DNA from: Pseudomonas sp. Bc-h
GTDB taxonomy: Bacteria > Pseudomonadota > Gammaproteobacteria > Pseudomonadales > Pseudomonadaceae
Direction: 5' to 3'
NCBI RefSeq assembly: GCF_002080045.1
Contig: NZ_MUIN01000009.1
Span: forward strand, 126,342-190,341
Length of the DNA stretch: 64,000 nt
Shown here: piece by piece, positions 30,502 through 39,294 of the stretch
How the letters are laid out: the number at the start of each line of letters is the position of its first letter
Position numbering within the stretch: position 1 is the stretch's first letter
Position numbers and translations under genes: made by a program
Notes under the pieces: generated by a model
Told to the model about the DNA's origin: nothing
The model's input: the letters and a program-made list of their open reading frames with translations, nothing else
Database searches by the model: none

Positions 30502-31518
30502 CTAGCGAAATTGCGCGAGGAACCGCAAGTCGTTGTCGAAGAACAGGCGCAAGTCATTGACGCCGTAACGCAGCATGGCCAGACGTTCTGCACCCATGCC
30601 GAAAGCAAAGCCCTGGAATTCTTCCGGATCGATGCCGGACATACGCAGCACATTCGGATGAACCATGCCGCAACCCATGACTTCCAGCCAGCCGGTCTGC
30701 TTGCAGACGCGACAGCCCTTACCGCTGCACATCACGCATTCCATGTCGACTTCGGCGGATGGCTCGGTGAACGGGAAGTACGAAGGACGGAAACGCACCG
30801 CCAGTTCTTTTTCGAAGAACACTCGCAGGAACTCTTCGATGGTGCCCTTGAGGTCAGCGAAGTTGATATCACGGTCGACCAGCAGGCCTTCGACCTGGTG
30901 GAACATCGGCGAGTGGGTGATATCGGAGTCGCTGCGGTAAACACGACCCGGGCATACGATGCGGATCGGTGGTTTGTTCGATTCCATGGTGCGGACCTGT
31001 ACCGGCGAGGTATGGGTGCGCAGCAACATGTTGGCGTTGAAATAGAAGGTGTCATGCATCGACCGGGCCGGGTGATGGCCTGGGATGTTGAGCGCTTCGA
31101 AGTTGTGGTAATCGTCTTCTACCTCAGGGCCTTCGGCAATGCCGTAGCCGATGTGGGTGAAGAATTGTTCGATACGTTCCAGAGTCCGGGTGACAGGATG
31201 CAGACCGCCAGTGGTCTGTCCGCGGCCAGGCAGGGTCACGTCAATGGATTCGGCGGCGAGTTTGGCAGCAAGATCTGCCTCCTCGAACGACGCCTTGCGC
31301 GCATTGAGAACCTCTGTGACACGCTCCTTGGCAACGTTGATCAGGGCGCCAACTTGCGGACGCTCTTCAGCCGGCAAATTCCCCAGGGTCTTCATCACCT
31401 GAGTCAATTCACCCTTCTTGCCGAGGTAGTGAACCCGGATTTGCTCCAGGGCATTGATATCTTCGGCGCTTTGCACAGCCTCAAGTGCTTGAGAGACCAG
31501 CGCGTCCAGGTTTTCCAT
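30502..31518 (-). CDS. pheS: Phenylalanyl-tRNA synthetase alpha subunit
   Basis: 338 residues. N-terminal coiled coil (about 1-85) binds tRNA; the catalytic class II core includes HPVTRTLERIEQFF, the motif 2 region FRPSYFPFTEPSAEVD and motif 3 GFAFGMGAERLAML. A zinc-like cysteine set CVMCSGKGCRVC is present, as in relatives. It charges tRNA-Phe with PheT. A perfect 11-bp hairpin lies between rplT and its start. Confidence 0.97.
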   Translation of the reverse strand: MENLDALVSQALEAVQSAEDINALEQIRVHYLGKKGELTQVMKTLGNLPAEERPQVGALINVAKERVTEVLNARKASFEEADLAAKLAAESIDVTLPGRGQTTGGLHPVTRTLERIEQFFTHIGYGIAEGPEVEDDYHNFEALNIPGHHPARSMHDTFYFNANMLLRTHTSPVQVRTMESNKPPIRIVCPGRVYRSDSDITHSPMFHQVEGLLVDRDINFADLKGTIEEFLRVFFEKELAVRFRPSYFPFTEPSAEVDMECVMCSGKGCRVCKQTGWLEVMGCGMVHPNVLRMSGIDPEEFQGFAFGMGAERLAMLRYGVNDLRLFFDNDLRFLAQFR

Positions 31519-31540
31519 GTACAGACTCCAGATACGAAAT

Positions 31541-31569
31541 AGGGGAAGAGCTTACAAGGCTCTTCCCCT
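31541..31569 (-). terminator. Intergenic hairpin between rplT and pheS
   Basis: AGGGGAAGAGC and GCTCTTCCCCT form an 11-bp perfect stem with a 7-base loop, followed on the minus strand by ATTTCG. The U run is short, so it may be a partial terminator that lowers synthetase output relative to L20, or an attenuator. Confidence 0.6.
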
Positions 31570-31623
31570 ATCTATGACGTTTAACACCGAACCCCGAAAC
31601 GAGGTCCGGTGATTGCCGGGGAC

Positions 31624-31980
31624 TTAGGCCAGAGTGGCTTTAGCTTTCTCGACAATCGCAGCAAACGCCGCTTTTTCGTTCACTGCCAGATCAGCCAGAA
31701 CCTTGCGGTCGATTTCGATCGACGCTTTTTTCAGGCCAGCGATGAAACGGCTGTAGGACAGACCGTTGATACGCGCACCAGCGTTGATACGAGCGATCCA
31801 CAGAGCGCGGAACTGACGTTTTTTCTGACGACGGTCACGGTAGGCGTATTGGCCAGCCTTGATTACCGCTTGCTTGGCAACACGGAATACGCGTGAACGC
31901 GCGCCGTAGTAGCCTTTAGCAAGTTTCAGAATTTTTTTGTGACGCTTACGGGCAATGACGCCACGCTTTACACGAGCCAT
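31624..31980 (-). CDS. rplT: 50S ribosomal protein L20
   Basis: 118 residues. Start MARVKRGVIARKRHKKILK and RVFRVAKQAVIKAGQYAYRDRRQKKR (split) are diagnostic. L20 is an early assembly protein binding 23S rRNA; in E. coli it also represses its own operon by binding the rpmI leader. It lies 28 bases downstream of rpmI. Confidence 0.98.
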   Translation of the reverse strand: MARVKRGVIARKRHKKILKLAKGYYGARSRVFRVAKQAVIKAGQYAYRDRRQKKRQFRALWIARINAGARINGLSYSRFIAGLKKASIEIDRKVLADLAVNEKAAFAAIVEKAKATLA

Positions 31981-32008
31981 GAGTTACTTCCTCTATTCTT
32001 GATCAAAA

Positions 32009-32203
32009 TTAACGAAGGCGCAGCATGCGCTCGACTTTTGCCACGTCGGACGGATGCAGCAGGCTGCTTCCGCGCAGTTGACGCTTACGCTTGGTCGACA
32101 TTTTGGTCAGGATGTGGCTCTTGAAAGCGTGCTTGTGCTTGATGCCATTCGCGGTTTTCAGAAACCGTTTAGCTGCACCACTTTTAGTCTTCATCTTTGG
32201 CAT
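32009..32203 (-). CDS. rpmI: 50S ribosomal protein L35
   Basis: 64 residues, start MPKMKTKSGAAKRFLKT and KHAFKSHILTKMSTKRKRQLRG (split), full family length. It lies between infC and rplT. The 60 bases upstream, after infC, would contain the L20 operator by analogy with E. coli; I did not verify the pseudoknot. Confidence 0.97.
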   Translation of the reverse strand: MPKMKTKSGAAKRFLKTANGIKHKHAFKSHILTKMSTKRKRQLRGSSLLHPSDVAKVERMLRLR

Positions 32204-32263
32204 GTTCGGATACTCCGCATTCAGTTGATAAACATAACCGCAAGGCCTGCCGTGCCCTGGTGG

Positions 32264-32812
32264 TTATTTCTTCTTTTTCGGGGCGATGACCATGATCAGC
32301 TGGCGTCCTTCCATCTTAGGATGCTGTTCGACGGCGCCGTATTCGAGCAGGTCTTGTTCAACCCGCTTCAACAGCTCCATACCCAGCTCCTGGTGGGCCA
32401 TCTCACGACCGCGGAATCTCAACGATACCTTGGCCCTGTCCCCGTCACTCAGGAAACGTACCAGGTTGCGTAGTTTTACCTGGTAATCCCCTTCCTCCGT
32501 CCCTGGACGAAACTTGATTTCTTTAACCTGAATCTGCTTCTGGTTTTTCTTCGCTGCAGCAATCTGTTTCTTCTTCTCGAAGATCGATTTGCCGTAGTCC
32601 ATCACGCGACAGACCGGCGGTACTGCGTCGGCAGAAATTTCTACCAGATCGAGCTTGGCTTCTTCAGCTATACGAAGCGCTTCATCAATCGAGACGATGC
32701 CAACCTGCTCGCCGTCAGCGCCAATTAACCGAACCTCGCGTGCCGAGATATTCTCGTTGATCGGGGCCTTCGGTGCAGCTCGTTTATCTTGTCTCATTTC
32801 ACGCTTAATAAT
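32264..32812 (-). CDS. infC: Translation initiation factor IF-3 with AUU start
   Basis: 182 residues counted from ATT at 32812 (read as MIIKREMRQDKR), giving the N-terminus known in Pseudomonas IF3. GGAG lies 5 bases upstream. The ATG at 32797 is six codons in. The rare AUU start is the classic target by which IF3 represses its own translation. N- and C-domains are joined by the lysine-rich helix EKKKQIAAAKKNQKQ. IF3 binds the 30S subunit and checks the initiation codon. It begins 3 bases after the thrS stop. Confidence 0.93.
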   Translation of the reverse strand: MIKREMRQDKRAAPKAPINENISAREVRLIGADGEQVGIVSIDEALRIAEEAKLDLVEISADAVPPVCRVMDYGKSIFEKKKQIAAAKKNQKQIQVKEIKFRPGTEEGDYQVKLRNLVRFLSDGDRAKVSLRFRGREMAHQELGMELLKRVEQDLLEYGAVEQHPKMEGRQLIMVIAPKKKK

Positions 32813-32814
32813 AA

Positions 32815-34737
32815 TTACTCCGAATCTTGGCGACCACGCCGGGAAACCGCTTGTGCGAGGAACTCCGAGAATTGGGCGACCGGCATTGAGCCGAGGTCTG
32901 CGCCTTCACGGGTACGCACAGCGACAGTTTGCGTTTCAACCTCCCGATCTCCGATCACGAGGAGATAAGGAACCTTGAGCAAAGTATGCTCGCGGATTTT
33001 AAAGCCGATCTTTTCATTTCTCAAGTCGGACTTGGCACGAAACCCGCTTTCAGCCAGTGTTTTTTCCACCTCAAGGGCAAAATCTGCCTGTTTATCAGTG
33101 ATATTCATGATCACTGCCTGAGTTGGAGCCAGCCACGCAGGGAATGCACCTTCGTAGTGCTCGATCAGAATTCCGATGAAACGCTCGAAGGAACCGAGAA
33201 TCGCACGGTGCAACATGACCGGATGCTTGCGTCCGTTGTCTTCTGAAACGAATTCGGCGCCCAAACGGATAGGCAGGTTGAAATCGAGCTGCAATGTACC
33301 GCATTGCCAGACGCGACCCAAGCAATCCTTGAGGGAAAATTCAATTTTCGGACCGTAGAAAGCACCCTCGCCCGGCTGCAGATCGTAAGGCAGCCCTGCG
33401 CTATCAAGCGCTGCGGCCAGTGCCGACTCTGCGCGATCCCACAGATCGTCGGAGCCAACGCGCTTCTCCGGACGGGTCGAGAGCTTCATCTCGATGTCCT
33501 TGAAGCCGAAATCGGCGTAGACGTCCATGGTCAGCTTGATGAAGGCTGCGGATTCGGCCTGCATCTGCTCTTCGGTGCAGAAGATGTGAGCGTCGTCCTG
33601 AGTGAACGCGCGCACGCGCATGATGCCGTGCAGTGCGCCCGACGGCTCGTTGCGGTGGCACGCGCCGAACTCCGCCAGACGCATCGGCAGCTCACGGTAG
33701 CTTTTCAGGCCTTGATTGAACACCTGCACGTGGCACGGGCAGTTCATTGGCTTGATGGCGTAGTCGCGGCTTTCCGACTCGGTGGTGAACATGTTCTCGG
33801 CGTAGTTCGCCCAGTGTCCGGACTTTTCCCACAGCGAGCGATCGACGACCTGCGGAGTCTTGATCTCCAGGTAGCCGTTTTCGCGCTGAACCTTGCGCAT
33901 GTACTGCTCGAGTACCTGGTACAGCGTCCAGCCGTTAGGGTGCCAGAACACCATGCCCGGCGCTTCTTCCTGGGTGTGGAACAGGCCCAGGCGCTTGCCG
34001 ATCTTGCGGTGATCGCGCTTTTCAGCTTCTTCGATGCGCTGGATGTACGCCGCCAGCTGCTTCTTGTCAGCCCAGGCGGTCCCGTACACACGCTGCAGTT
34101 GTTCGTTTTTCGCATCGCCGCGCCAGTAGGCACCGGAAAGCTTGGTCAGCTTGAACGACTTGAGGAAACGAGTGTTCGGCACGTGCGGACCGCGGCACAT
34201 GTCGACATATTCTTCGTGATAGTAAAGGCCCATGGCCTTTTCGTTCGGCATGTCCTCGACCAGGCGCAGCTTGTAGTCTTCGCCACGGGCCTTGAACACT
34301 TCGATCACTTCGGCGCGCGGAGTGACTTTCTTGATGACGTCGTAATCTTTTTCGATCAGCTGCTGCATGCGCTGCTCGATCGCCGCCATGTCTTCCGGCG
34401 TGAACGGGCGCTCGTAGGCGATATCGTAATAGAAGCCGTCATCGATGACCGGACCGATGACCATCTTCGCCGTCGGATACAACTGCTTGACCGCGTGACC
34501 GACCAGGTGCGCGCAGGAGTGACGAATGATCTCCAGGCCTTCCTGATCTTTGGGGGTGATGATTTGCAGACTCGCGTCGGCGTCGATCATGTCGCTGGCA
34601 TCGACCAGTAGACCATTGACTTTGCCGGCCACGGTGGCCTTGGCCAGACCCGCGCCAATGGACGCAGCGACTTCAGCTACGGAAACCGGGTGATCGAAAG
34701 AGCGTTGACTGCCGTCGGGAAGAGTAATAGTTGGCAT
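32815..34737 (-). CDS. thrS: Threonyl-tRNA synthetase
   Basis: 640 residues from ATG 34737, with AGGAGG 6 bases upstream. N-terminal TGS domain (about 1-61), editing domain with HSCAHLVGHAVKQLYP (about 70-88) and its zinc-like site, class II core with motif 2 FGACHRNEPSGALHGIMRVR, zinc ligand C in MNCPCH, and the C-terminal anticodon-binding domain (about 540-640). Charges tRNA-Thr and clears Ser-tRNA-Thr. First gene of the thrS-infC-rpmI-rplT-pheST-ihfA string. Confidence 0.97.
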   Translation of the reverse strand: MPTITLPDGSQRSFDHPVSVAEVAASIGAGLAKATVAGKVNGLLVDASDMIDADASLQIITPKDQEGLEIIRHSCAHLVGHAVKQLYPTAKMVIGPVIDDGFYYDIAYERPFTPEDMAAIEQRMQQLIEKDYDVIKKVTPRAEVIEVFKARGEDYKLRLVEDMPNEKAMGLYYHEEYVDMCRGPHVPNTRFLKSFKLTKLSGAYWRGDAKNEQLQRVYGTAWADKKQLAAYIQRIEEAEKRDHRKIGKRLGLFHTQEEAPGMVFWHPNGWTLYQVLEQYMRKVQRENGYLEIKTPQVVDRSLWEKSGHWANYAENMFTTESESRDYAIKPMNCPCHVQVFNQGLKSYRELPMRLAEFGACHRNEPSGALHGIMRVRAFTQDDAHIFCTEEQMQAESAAFIKLTMDVYADFGFKDIEMKLSTRPEKRVGSDDLWDRAESALAAALDSAGLPYDLQPGEGAFYGPKIEFSLKDCLGRVWQCGTLQLDFNLPIRLGAEFVSEDNGRKHPVMLHRAILGSFERFIGILIEHYEGAFPAWLAPTQAVIMNITDKQADFALEVEKTLAESGFRAKSDLRNEKIGFKIREHTLLKVPYLLVIGDREVETQTVAVRTREGADLGSMPVAQFSEFLAQAVSRRGRQDSE

Positions 34738-35132
34738 GGCGCCTCCTCTCCTAGTGGTGACCCCTACCAAAGGTCACGTGGGTTGGGATAGAGCCAGTAC
34801 GCGATTCGGTGGTGTACCTGCCTCACAGTGGCAGGAGCCCAAGGGCCAACCGTTTGACCGAACCAGAGTGACTGGAACTTACGAAATCGACAGGCATTGC
34901 AGTGAAGCAAAACCTGACCCGCGAGACGCGAGCGAATCTACAGGACGCGCATCCTAGCACAGCCCAATAGTCCCCAGTCAGATAAACGGTCATTTGTGAG
35001 CAAGAAACTGTTTCGCACAGCCTGCGGGAATGATTCGGGTACTGAACTGGCGCGAATCCGTGCCGTCAGATAAACCGAGGCCCGATAAAGACCTGCGTGT
35101 TGGCAGGTCCCACCGACAAAAAGGAATCAACC
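34738..35132 (-). promoter_or_regulatory. thrS leader and divergent gap
   Basis: 395 bp without a gene. On the minus strand a hairpin CCTGCCACTGTGAGGCAGG (6-bp stem, about 34817-34835) lies about 80-100 bases before thrS. In E. coli ThrS represses its own message through a tRNA-like leader; the hairpin could belong to such a leader, but I cannot show a threonine anticodon mimic. Confidence 0.35.
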
Positions 35133-35447
35133 ATGAAGCTTCTACGTGTTGCCGCCCTTCTCGCACCGTTGGCGTTGACTCTTCCGATCAGCGCTCATGC
35201 CGCCATGGACGCCAAGACCAAGACGACCTACATGAATGAGTGCACCGCCGCCGCCACCCAGAACAACACGGGGATGGATGCCAAGGCCGTGCAGGCACAT
35301 TGCGAATGCGGCGCGCAGCAGATCAACAAGAATTTCTCGGACAAGGAAATCGCTTCGTTGAATGACAAAACGACGCCTCCCAGTACCGAAATGACCTCTC
35401 GCCTGCAAAAAGCGGTGAGCGAAAACTGCCTCAAAGGCAAAAAATAA
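35133..35447 (+). CDS. Small secreted protein, 104 aa
   Basis: ATG 35133 with AAAAGGAA 7 bases upstream. A signal peptide (about 1-23, LLRVAALLAPLALTLPISAHA) ends in AHA-A. The mature part has several cysteines (ECTAAATQN, HCECGAQQI, NCLKGKK), so disulphides are likely in the periplasm. Such small proteins are widespread in Pseudomonas without known function. The 35448-35744 gap contains a TGAAGCCC/GGGCTTCA dyad but no T tract. Confidence 0.7.
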   Translation: MKLLRVAALLAPLALTLPISAHAAMDAKTKTTYMNECTAAATQNNTGMDAKAVQAHCECGAQQINKNFSDKEIASLNDKTTPPSTEMTSRLQKAVSENCLKGKK

Positions 35448-35744
35448 AAAATTTACATTCCGCGCCATTGCCCCTGGGCAAGCAGCGTGGCAAGCGCTGC
35501 ACATGACTGCTGAAGCCCGCGTATTTCGTGGGCTTCAGGCATGTGAAAAGCGTAGATTCAAACGCTGTCACGGCGTTGGATCAGCCAGATGACCAATCAT
35601 TTCGGCGTATATATTTGCGGGAACAGTGCAAAGTTCTTACTGAAAAAGTCCAGCATTCACACAATTCGACTATGATAGCCCCCGTGTGCCCAGTTGGCCT
35701 GAGCAACACAGCACTACTGAAAATTATGTTTCTGGAGATACACC

Positions 35745-35957
35745 ATGTCTAATCGCCAAACCGGCACCGTAAAATGGTTCAACGATGAAAAAGGCTTCGG
35801 CTTTATCACTCCACAGGGTGGCGGTGACGACCTGTTCGTACACTTCAAGGCTATCGAATCCGACGGTTTCAAAAGCCTGAAAGAAGGCCAGACTGTTTCC
35901 TTCGTGGCTGAAAAAGGCCAAAAGGGCATGCAAGCCGCCCAGGTTCGCCCGGAGTAA
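35745..35957 (+). CDS. Cold-shock domain protein (CspA family)
   Basis: 70 residues. GTVKWFNDEKGFGFI holds RNP1 (KGFGFI) and DDLFVHFKAI holds RNP2 (LFVHF). One OB-fold domain that binds single-stranded RNA/DNA and melts RNA structure. GGAG lies 8 bases before the ATG. The long leader (from about 35650) fits temperature-sensitive cold-shock messages. Monocistronic, ended by a terminator at 35973-36001. Confidence 0.95.
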   Translation: MSNRQTGTVKWFNDEKGFGFITPQGGGDDLFVHFKAIESDGFKSLKEGQTVSFVAEKGQKGMQAAQVRPE

Positions 35958-35972
35958 TCCGAGCGTTCTGAG

Positions 35973-36001
35973 AAAACCCCGTCATTGACGGGGTTTTTTA
36001 T
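35973..36001 (+). terminator. Rho-independent terminator of the cold-shock gene
   Basis: AAAACCCCGTC and GACGGGGTTTT pair around ATT and are followed by TTATT; strong stem with T tract, 16 bases after the stop. Confidence 0.9.
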
Positions 36002-36019
36002 TGCCTGCAGAAAAGTCGC

Positions 36020-36343
36020 TTATCCGCAATTGACCCGGCTCACCGTCGCCGCATGATCGGTGTTGAGATTCAAGCGATCGGACCGGTATTCCATGGTCAC
36101 CATGTCATTGGGGCCCAAGACTCGCGCTGTCTGTGCTCCCGCCTTGACCCGCGCCTGCTCCAGCAGGGCAGGTGTGGCCGGCTTGCCGACTGCGAACTGG
36201 GCAGCGGCTGCATCACAACGGGCATAACCGGTATCGGCAGTCGCAGAACCTTCGGCAGGTTTTGTCGACTCGGACGTACTGCTGCAACCCGCCAACAGTG
36301 CTACTGCCAGAACCAGACCCGATGATGCGTATTTCCAGGGCAT
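36020..36343 (-). CDS. I78-family peptidase-inhibitor lipoprotein
   Basis: 107 residues. A lipoprotein signal with lipobox LLAGC (C20) leads to a Ser/Thr linker. The C-terminal part, QTARVLGPNDMVTMEYRSDRLN then ATVSRVNCG, with a cysteine pair (C43, C106), matches the I78 protease-inhibitor family (Aspergillus elastase inhibitor-like). It presumably sits on the outer membrane and guards against proteases. Convergent with the cold-shock gene. Confidence 0.8.
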   Translation of the reverse strand: MPWKYASSGLVLAVALLAGCSSTSESTKPAEGSATADTGYARCDAAAAQFAVGKPATPALLEQARVKAGAQTARVLGPNDMVTMEYRSDRLNLNTDHAATVSRVNCG

Positions 36344-36662
36344 ACAGCCTCCTTGTGTTTAACGTAGACCAGAACCTCTGCGACAGCGGTCGAACCGCTT
36401 GGTTTCGCCCGCACCCGCTAAATGCTTCGATACGGCGCTGCAGGAATGGGCGGGAGTCTGCCCCAGCTCACGAAGGCGCGTGACAGACAAATCGTCACAA
36501 AACGTTTGGGAGAATATTCCGACAGCCCTGACGCGCAACGTCCTTCATGCCTAAGTAGCAGTGCGAAACGCGCGGCAAGATGCTTTACTGCTGCCCTGCC
36601 CGGCGACTCAAGCGCAGGCAGCGATGCCGGGATCCGGTATTTTCTCAGAGGGACGAAACAGC
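36344..36662. other. Gap without recognised gene
   Basis: 319 bp. Open frames here overlap in several registers and lack ribosome sites; I see no RNA gene or clear dyad. It should carry the divergent promoters for the I78 lipoprotein and the small gene at 36663. Confidence 0.4.
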
Positions 36663-36860
36663 ATGGCAATCGTATCCATCGATGCGGACATCAAGGCCAA
36701 ATGGCGACAGGGGCATTGCGCCCACAGCCCGGGAAGCGCCGAGGAACTGGCGATCATTGCGGTCGATCTGCTGGTCAAGGAGCTGGGCACCGAAGGCGCC
36801 CAGAATTTCATGGCTCAAGCGTTCGTGCGCTACTCGACCGAGGCCTTGAGCAGCGCCTGA
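36663..36860 (+). CDS. Conserved small Pseudomonas protein, 65 aa
   Basis: ATG 36663 with GAGGGA about 9 bases upstream; longer frames upstream have no ribosome site. MAIVSIDADIKAKWRQGHCAHSPG (split) then EELAIIAVDLLVKELGTEGAQNFM: a small helical soluble protein. Family not named. It converges with the nucleoside hydrolase gene, 7 bases between stops. Confidence 0.6.
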   Translation: MAIVSIDADIKAKWRQGHCAHSPGSAEELAIIAVDLLVKELGTEGAQNFMAQAFVRYSTEALSSA

Positions 36861-36867
36861 AGGGCCT

Positions 36868-37896
36868 TCATTTCAGAAGGGCCAGACGCTGGGTCAGCAG
36901 GTCGAAGAACCCTTGGGCGTCACCGTTCTCGACCCAGAACACGTTCTTGTTCTGGCCCAGCGTGTCGTACCAGTCGGCGACCGTCTGCCCGAAGCCAGGC
37001 CCTTCGCGACTGTCGATCACCAGGTTGACCTGCCGGCCGGAGAACAGCTCGGGTTTAAGCAGCCAAGCGATCACGCTTGCGTCGTGTATAGGTCCACCCG
37101 GCAAACCGTAATGCACCATATCGGCCTTGACGTACTCGTTGAGGATGCTGCTCACCAACTTGCCGGCCTGGTTATTCAGGTCCTGGATCTGCTTGATGCG
37201 CTGATCGCTGGTGAGGATCTTGTGCGTGACGTCCAACGGCACGTACGTCAGTTTCACACCACTGGCCAATACCACCTTGGCGGCATCCGGATCGGCGAAC
37301 AGGTTGAATTCGGCCACCGGCGTGATATTCCCACCGTTGAAATGCGCCCCGCCCATAACCACCACTTCCTTGATGCCCTGGGTGATTTCAGGGGCCTGGA
37401 CCAGCGCCAGCGCAAGGTTGGTCTGCGGCCCCAACATGGCGATGGTGATGCTGTGTGGCGCGGCTTTCTTCAGCGTCTCGACCAGATACTGCACGGCGTT
37501 ACCTTCGGCCAACCCCTTCTTCGGCTCATGCACGTCTACCCCCGGCAAGCCTTCCTTGCCATGGATGTTCTCGGCATAGATCGGCGTGCGCACCAGCGGC
37601 CTGCCAGCACCGGCGTACACCGGCACCTCTTCACGCCCGGCCCACTCACGCGCCAGACGGGCGTTGCGCGAGGTCTTGTCGATCCGCACATTACCCGCCA
37701 CGGTGGTGATCGCCAGGACGTTCAATTCCTGCGGCGACGCCAGCGCCAGCAGCAGCGCCACCACGTCATCGGCGCCCGGATCGGTATCGATGATCAGGTC
37801 GCGCTTTTCGGCTGCCTGAGCTGCAGTGGCGGAGAAAATGGCCAACAGTGCAAGACTCCTGATGAGATGAACGACGAGCTGACGGCATGATTGCAT
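36868..37896 (-). CDS. Secreted nucleoside hydrolase
   Basis: 342 residues. A signal peptide (about 1-28, ending AAQAA) is followed by DLIIDTDPGADDVVALLLAL, the DTDPGxDD calcium-binding active site of inosine-uridine hydrolases; later N in HFNGGNITPVAEFNLFADP and D in PIHDASVI complete the site. It splits nucleosides into base and ribose in the periplasm. Last gene of the rbs operon, 42 bases after rbsD, so it feeds ribose from nucleosides to the RbsABC importer. Confidence 0.9.
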   Translation of the reverse strand: MQSCRQLVVHLIRSLALLAIFSATAAQAAEKRDLIIDTDPGADDVVALLLALASPQELNVLAITTVAGNVRIDKTSRNARLAREWAGREEVPVYAGAGRPLVRTPIYAENIHGKEGLPGVDVHEPKKGLAEGNAVQYLVETLKKAAPHSITIAMLGPQTNLALALVQAPEITQGIKEVVVMGGAHFNGGNITPVAEFNLFADPDAAKVVLASGVKLTYVPLDVTHKILTSDQRIKQIQDLNNQAGKLVSSILNEYVKADMVHYGLPGGPIHDASVIAWLLKPELFSGRQVNLVIDSREGPGFGQTVADWYDTLGQNKNVFWVENGDAQGFFDLLTQRLALLK

Positions 37897-37938
37897 AGGA
37901 AACTCCCTGTTTCTTGGGTATGGGGCGTAACGCTTCGA

Positions 37939-38343
37939 TCAGAACACCACGCCGGACACCAGCGCGATGTTGGTGTAAGGCTGACATTCGCCCGTGCGCA
38001 CGATGGCGCGGGCGTGGCGGCTCAGCTGCTTCAAGGCTTCGTGACTGACCAGACGCTGCTCGCCCAGACTGCCCGCCGCATTCAGTTGGTCGACAACGGC
38101 GAGCGCGGGTGGCTGCTTGCCGCGCATCTCGTCGGCCAACACGTGGCTTTCCACCTGCATTTCCGCCAACACCGTATTCAGCACGCTGACAAAATCAGGC
38201 ACGCCGTGGGTCACGGCCAGATCGATCAGTTCAACGCCGGGCGGTACTGGCATTCCAGCGTCGACGATCATCAGCACGTCGCCATGCCCCAGCGATGCAA
38301 CGACCCGGGACAGCGCAATATTGAGCAACGGTGTTTTTTTCAT
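37939..38343 (-). CDS. rbsD: D-ribose pyranase
   Basis: 134 residues. MKKTPLLNIALSRVVASLGHGD has the catalytic His20 region, and VPDFVSVLNTVLAEMQVE and VRTGECQPYTNIALVSGVVF (20 residues) end it. It converts beta-pyranose to beta-furanose ribose for RbsK. Overlaps rbsK by 4 bases, so translation is coupled. Confidence 0.95.
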   Translation of the reverse strand: MKKTPLLNIALSRVVASLGHGDVLMIVDAGMPVPPGVELIDLAVTHGVPDFVSVLNTVLAEMQVESHVLADEMRGKQPPALAVVDQLNAAGSLGEQRLVSHEALKQLSRHARAIVRTGECQPYTNIALVSGVVF

Positions 38344-39257
38344 GGCTGATAGCTCTGCACGTCGTTGAAGGTCGGGATGGAAGGCTGAGCGCCGGCGCGC
38401 GTGACAGACAACGCCGCCGCGATCTGTCCGAAGCGTATCGCTTCGGATTCGGACTTGCCGTCAGCCAGTGCAGCCGCAAATCCGCCGACGAAAGTATCCC
38501 CCGCCGCAGTGGTGTCGACCGGTTTCACCTTGGGTGCCGGGAAGTGCTGCGAACTGGCTTTATTGGCAAACAGTGCGCCGTGCTCGCCCAGTGTCACGAT
38601 GACCTTGCCTACGCCCGACGCCAGCAGCGCACTGGCCGCGGCATCGGCCGTCGCCACACTGTCGACTGGCAGACCGGTCAGCGCAGTGGCTTCGCTTTCG
38701 TTGGGGATCAGGTAATCGATCCAGGCATACCATTCGGCGGGCAGCGGGCCACTGGCTGGCGCGGGATTGAGGATGACCGTCTTGCCCAGCTCGCGTCCGC
38801 GCTTGAGCACATGCCCCACCGTGGCCATCGGCACTTCCAGCTGGCAGATGATGACCTCGGCCTGACTCAGCAACGCATCGAAACCATCGACGACGTTCGA
38901 CGTGACGTGACCATTGCCACCGGCGACGATGACGATCGCGTTCTGGCTGTTGTCGTCGACCACGATCAGCGCCACACCGGTGGACTCGCCGGCAATGGCG
39001 GTCACGGCCTGGCAGTCGATGCCCTCGGCCAGCAACGCCGAACGCAATTGTTCGCCATAGGCGTCGTCGCCCACGCAGCCGATCATCGCGACACTCGCAC
39101 CGAGGCGCGCGGCAGCGACTGCCTGATTGGCGCCCTTGCCGCCCGGGACCGTCACGAACGACTGCCCGGCCAGGGTTTCCCCGGCGCGCGGCAGACGCGG
39201 CGCGCGTGTCACCAAGTCCATGTTCAGGCTGCCCACTATCACTACTTTTGCTTGCAT
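38340..39257 (-). CDS. rbsK: Ribokinase
   Basis: 305 residues from ATG 39257 (MQAKVVIVGSLNMDLVTRAP). PfkB-family kinase: GGKGANQAVAAARLGA near the N-terminus and the C-terminal TTAAGDTFVGGFAAAL with the catalytic Asp and anion hole. Phosphorylates ribose to ribose 5-phosphate. 37 bases after rbsR. Confidence 0.95.
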   Translation of the reverse strand: MQAKVVIVGSLNMDLVTRAPRLPRAGETLAGQSFVTVPGGKGANQAVAAARLGASVAMIGCVGDDAYGEQLRSALLAEGIDCQAVTAIAGESTGVALIVVDDNSQNAIVIVAGGNGHVTSNVVDGFDALLSQAEVIICQLEVPMATVGHVLKRGRELGKTVILNPAPASGPLPAEWYAWIDYLIPNESEATALTGLPVDSVATADAAASALLASGVGKVIVTLGEHGALFANKASSQHFPAPKVKPVDTTAAGDTFVGGFAAALADGKSESEAIRFGQIAAALSVTRAGAQPSIPTFNDVQSYQP

Positions 39258-39294
39258 GACGTCTTTACTCTTCAATCCGAACCCAGGGTTCGGC

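Noticed and set aside
35512..35540. TGAAGCCC/GGGCTTCA dyad after the 104-aa gene as a terminator
   Set aside because: No T tract on either strand; noted only as a dyad.
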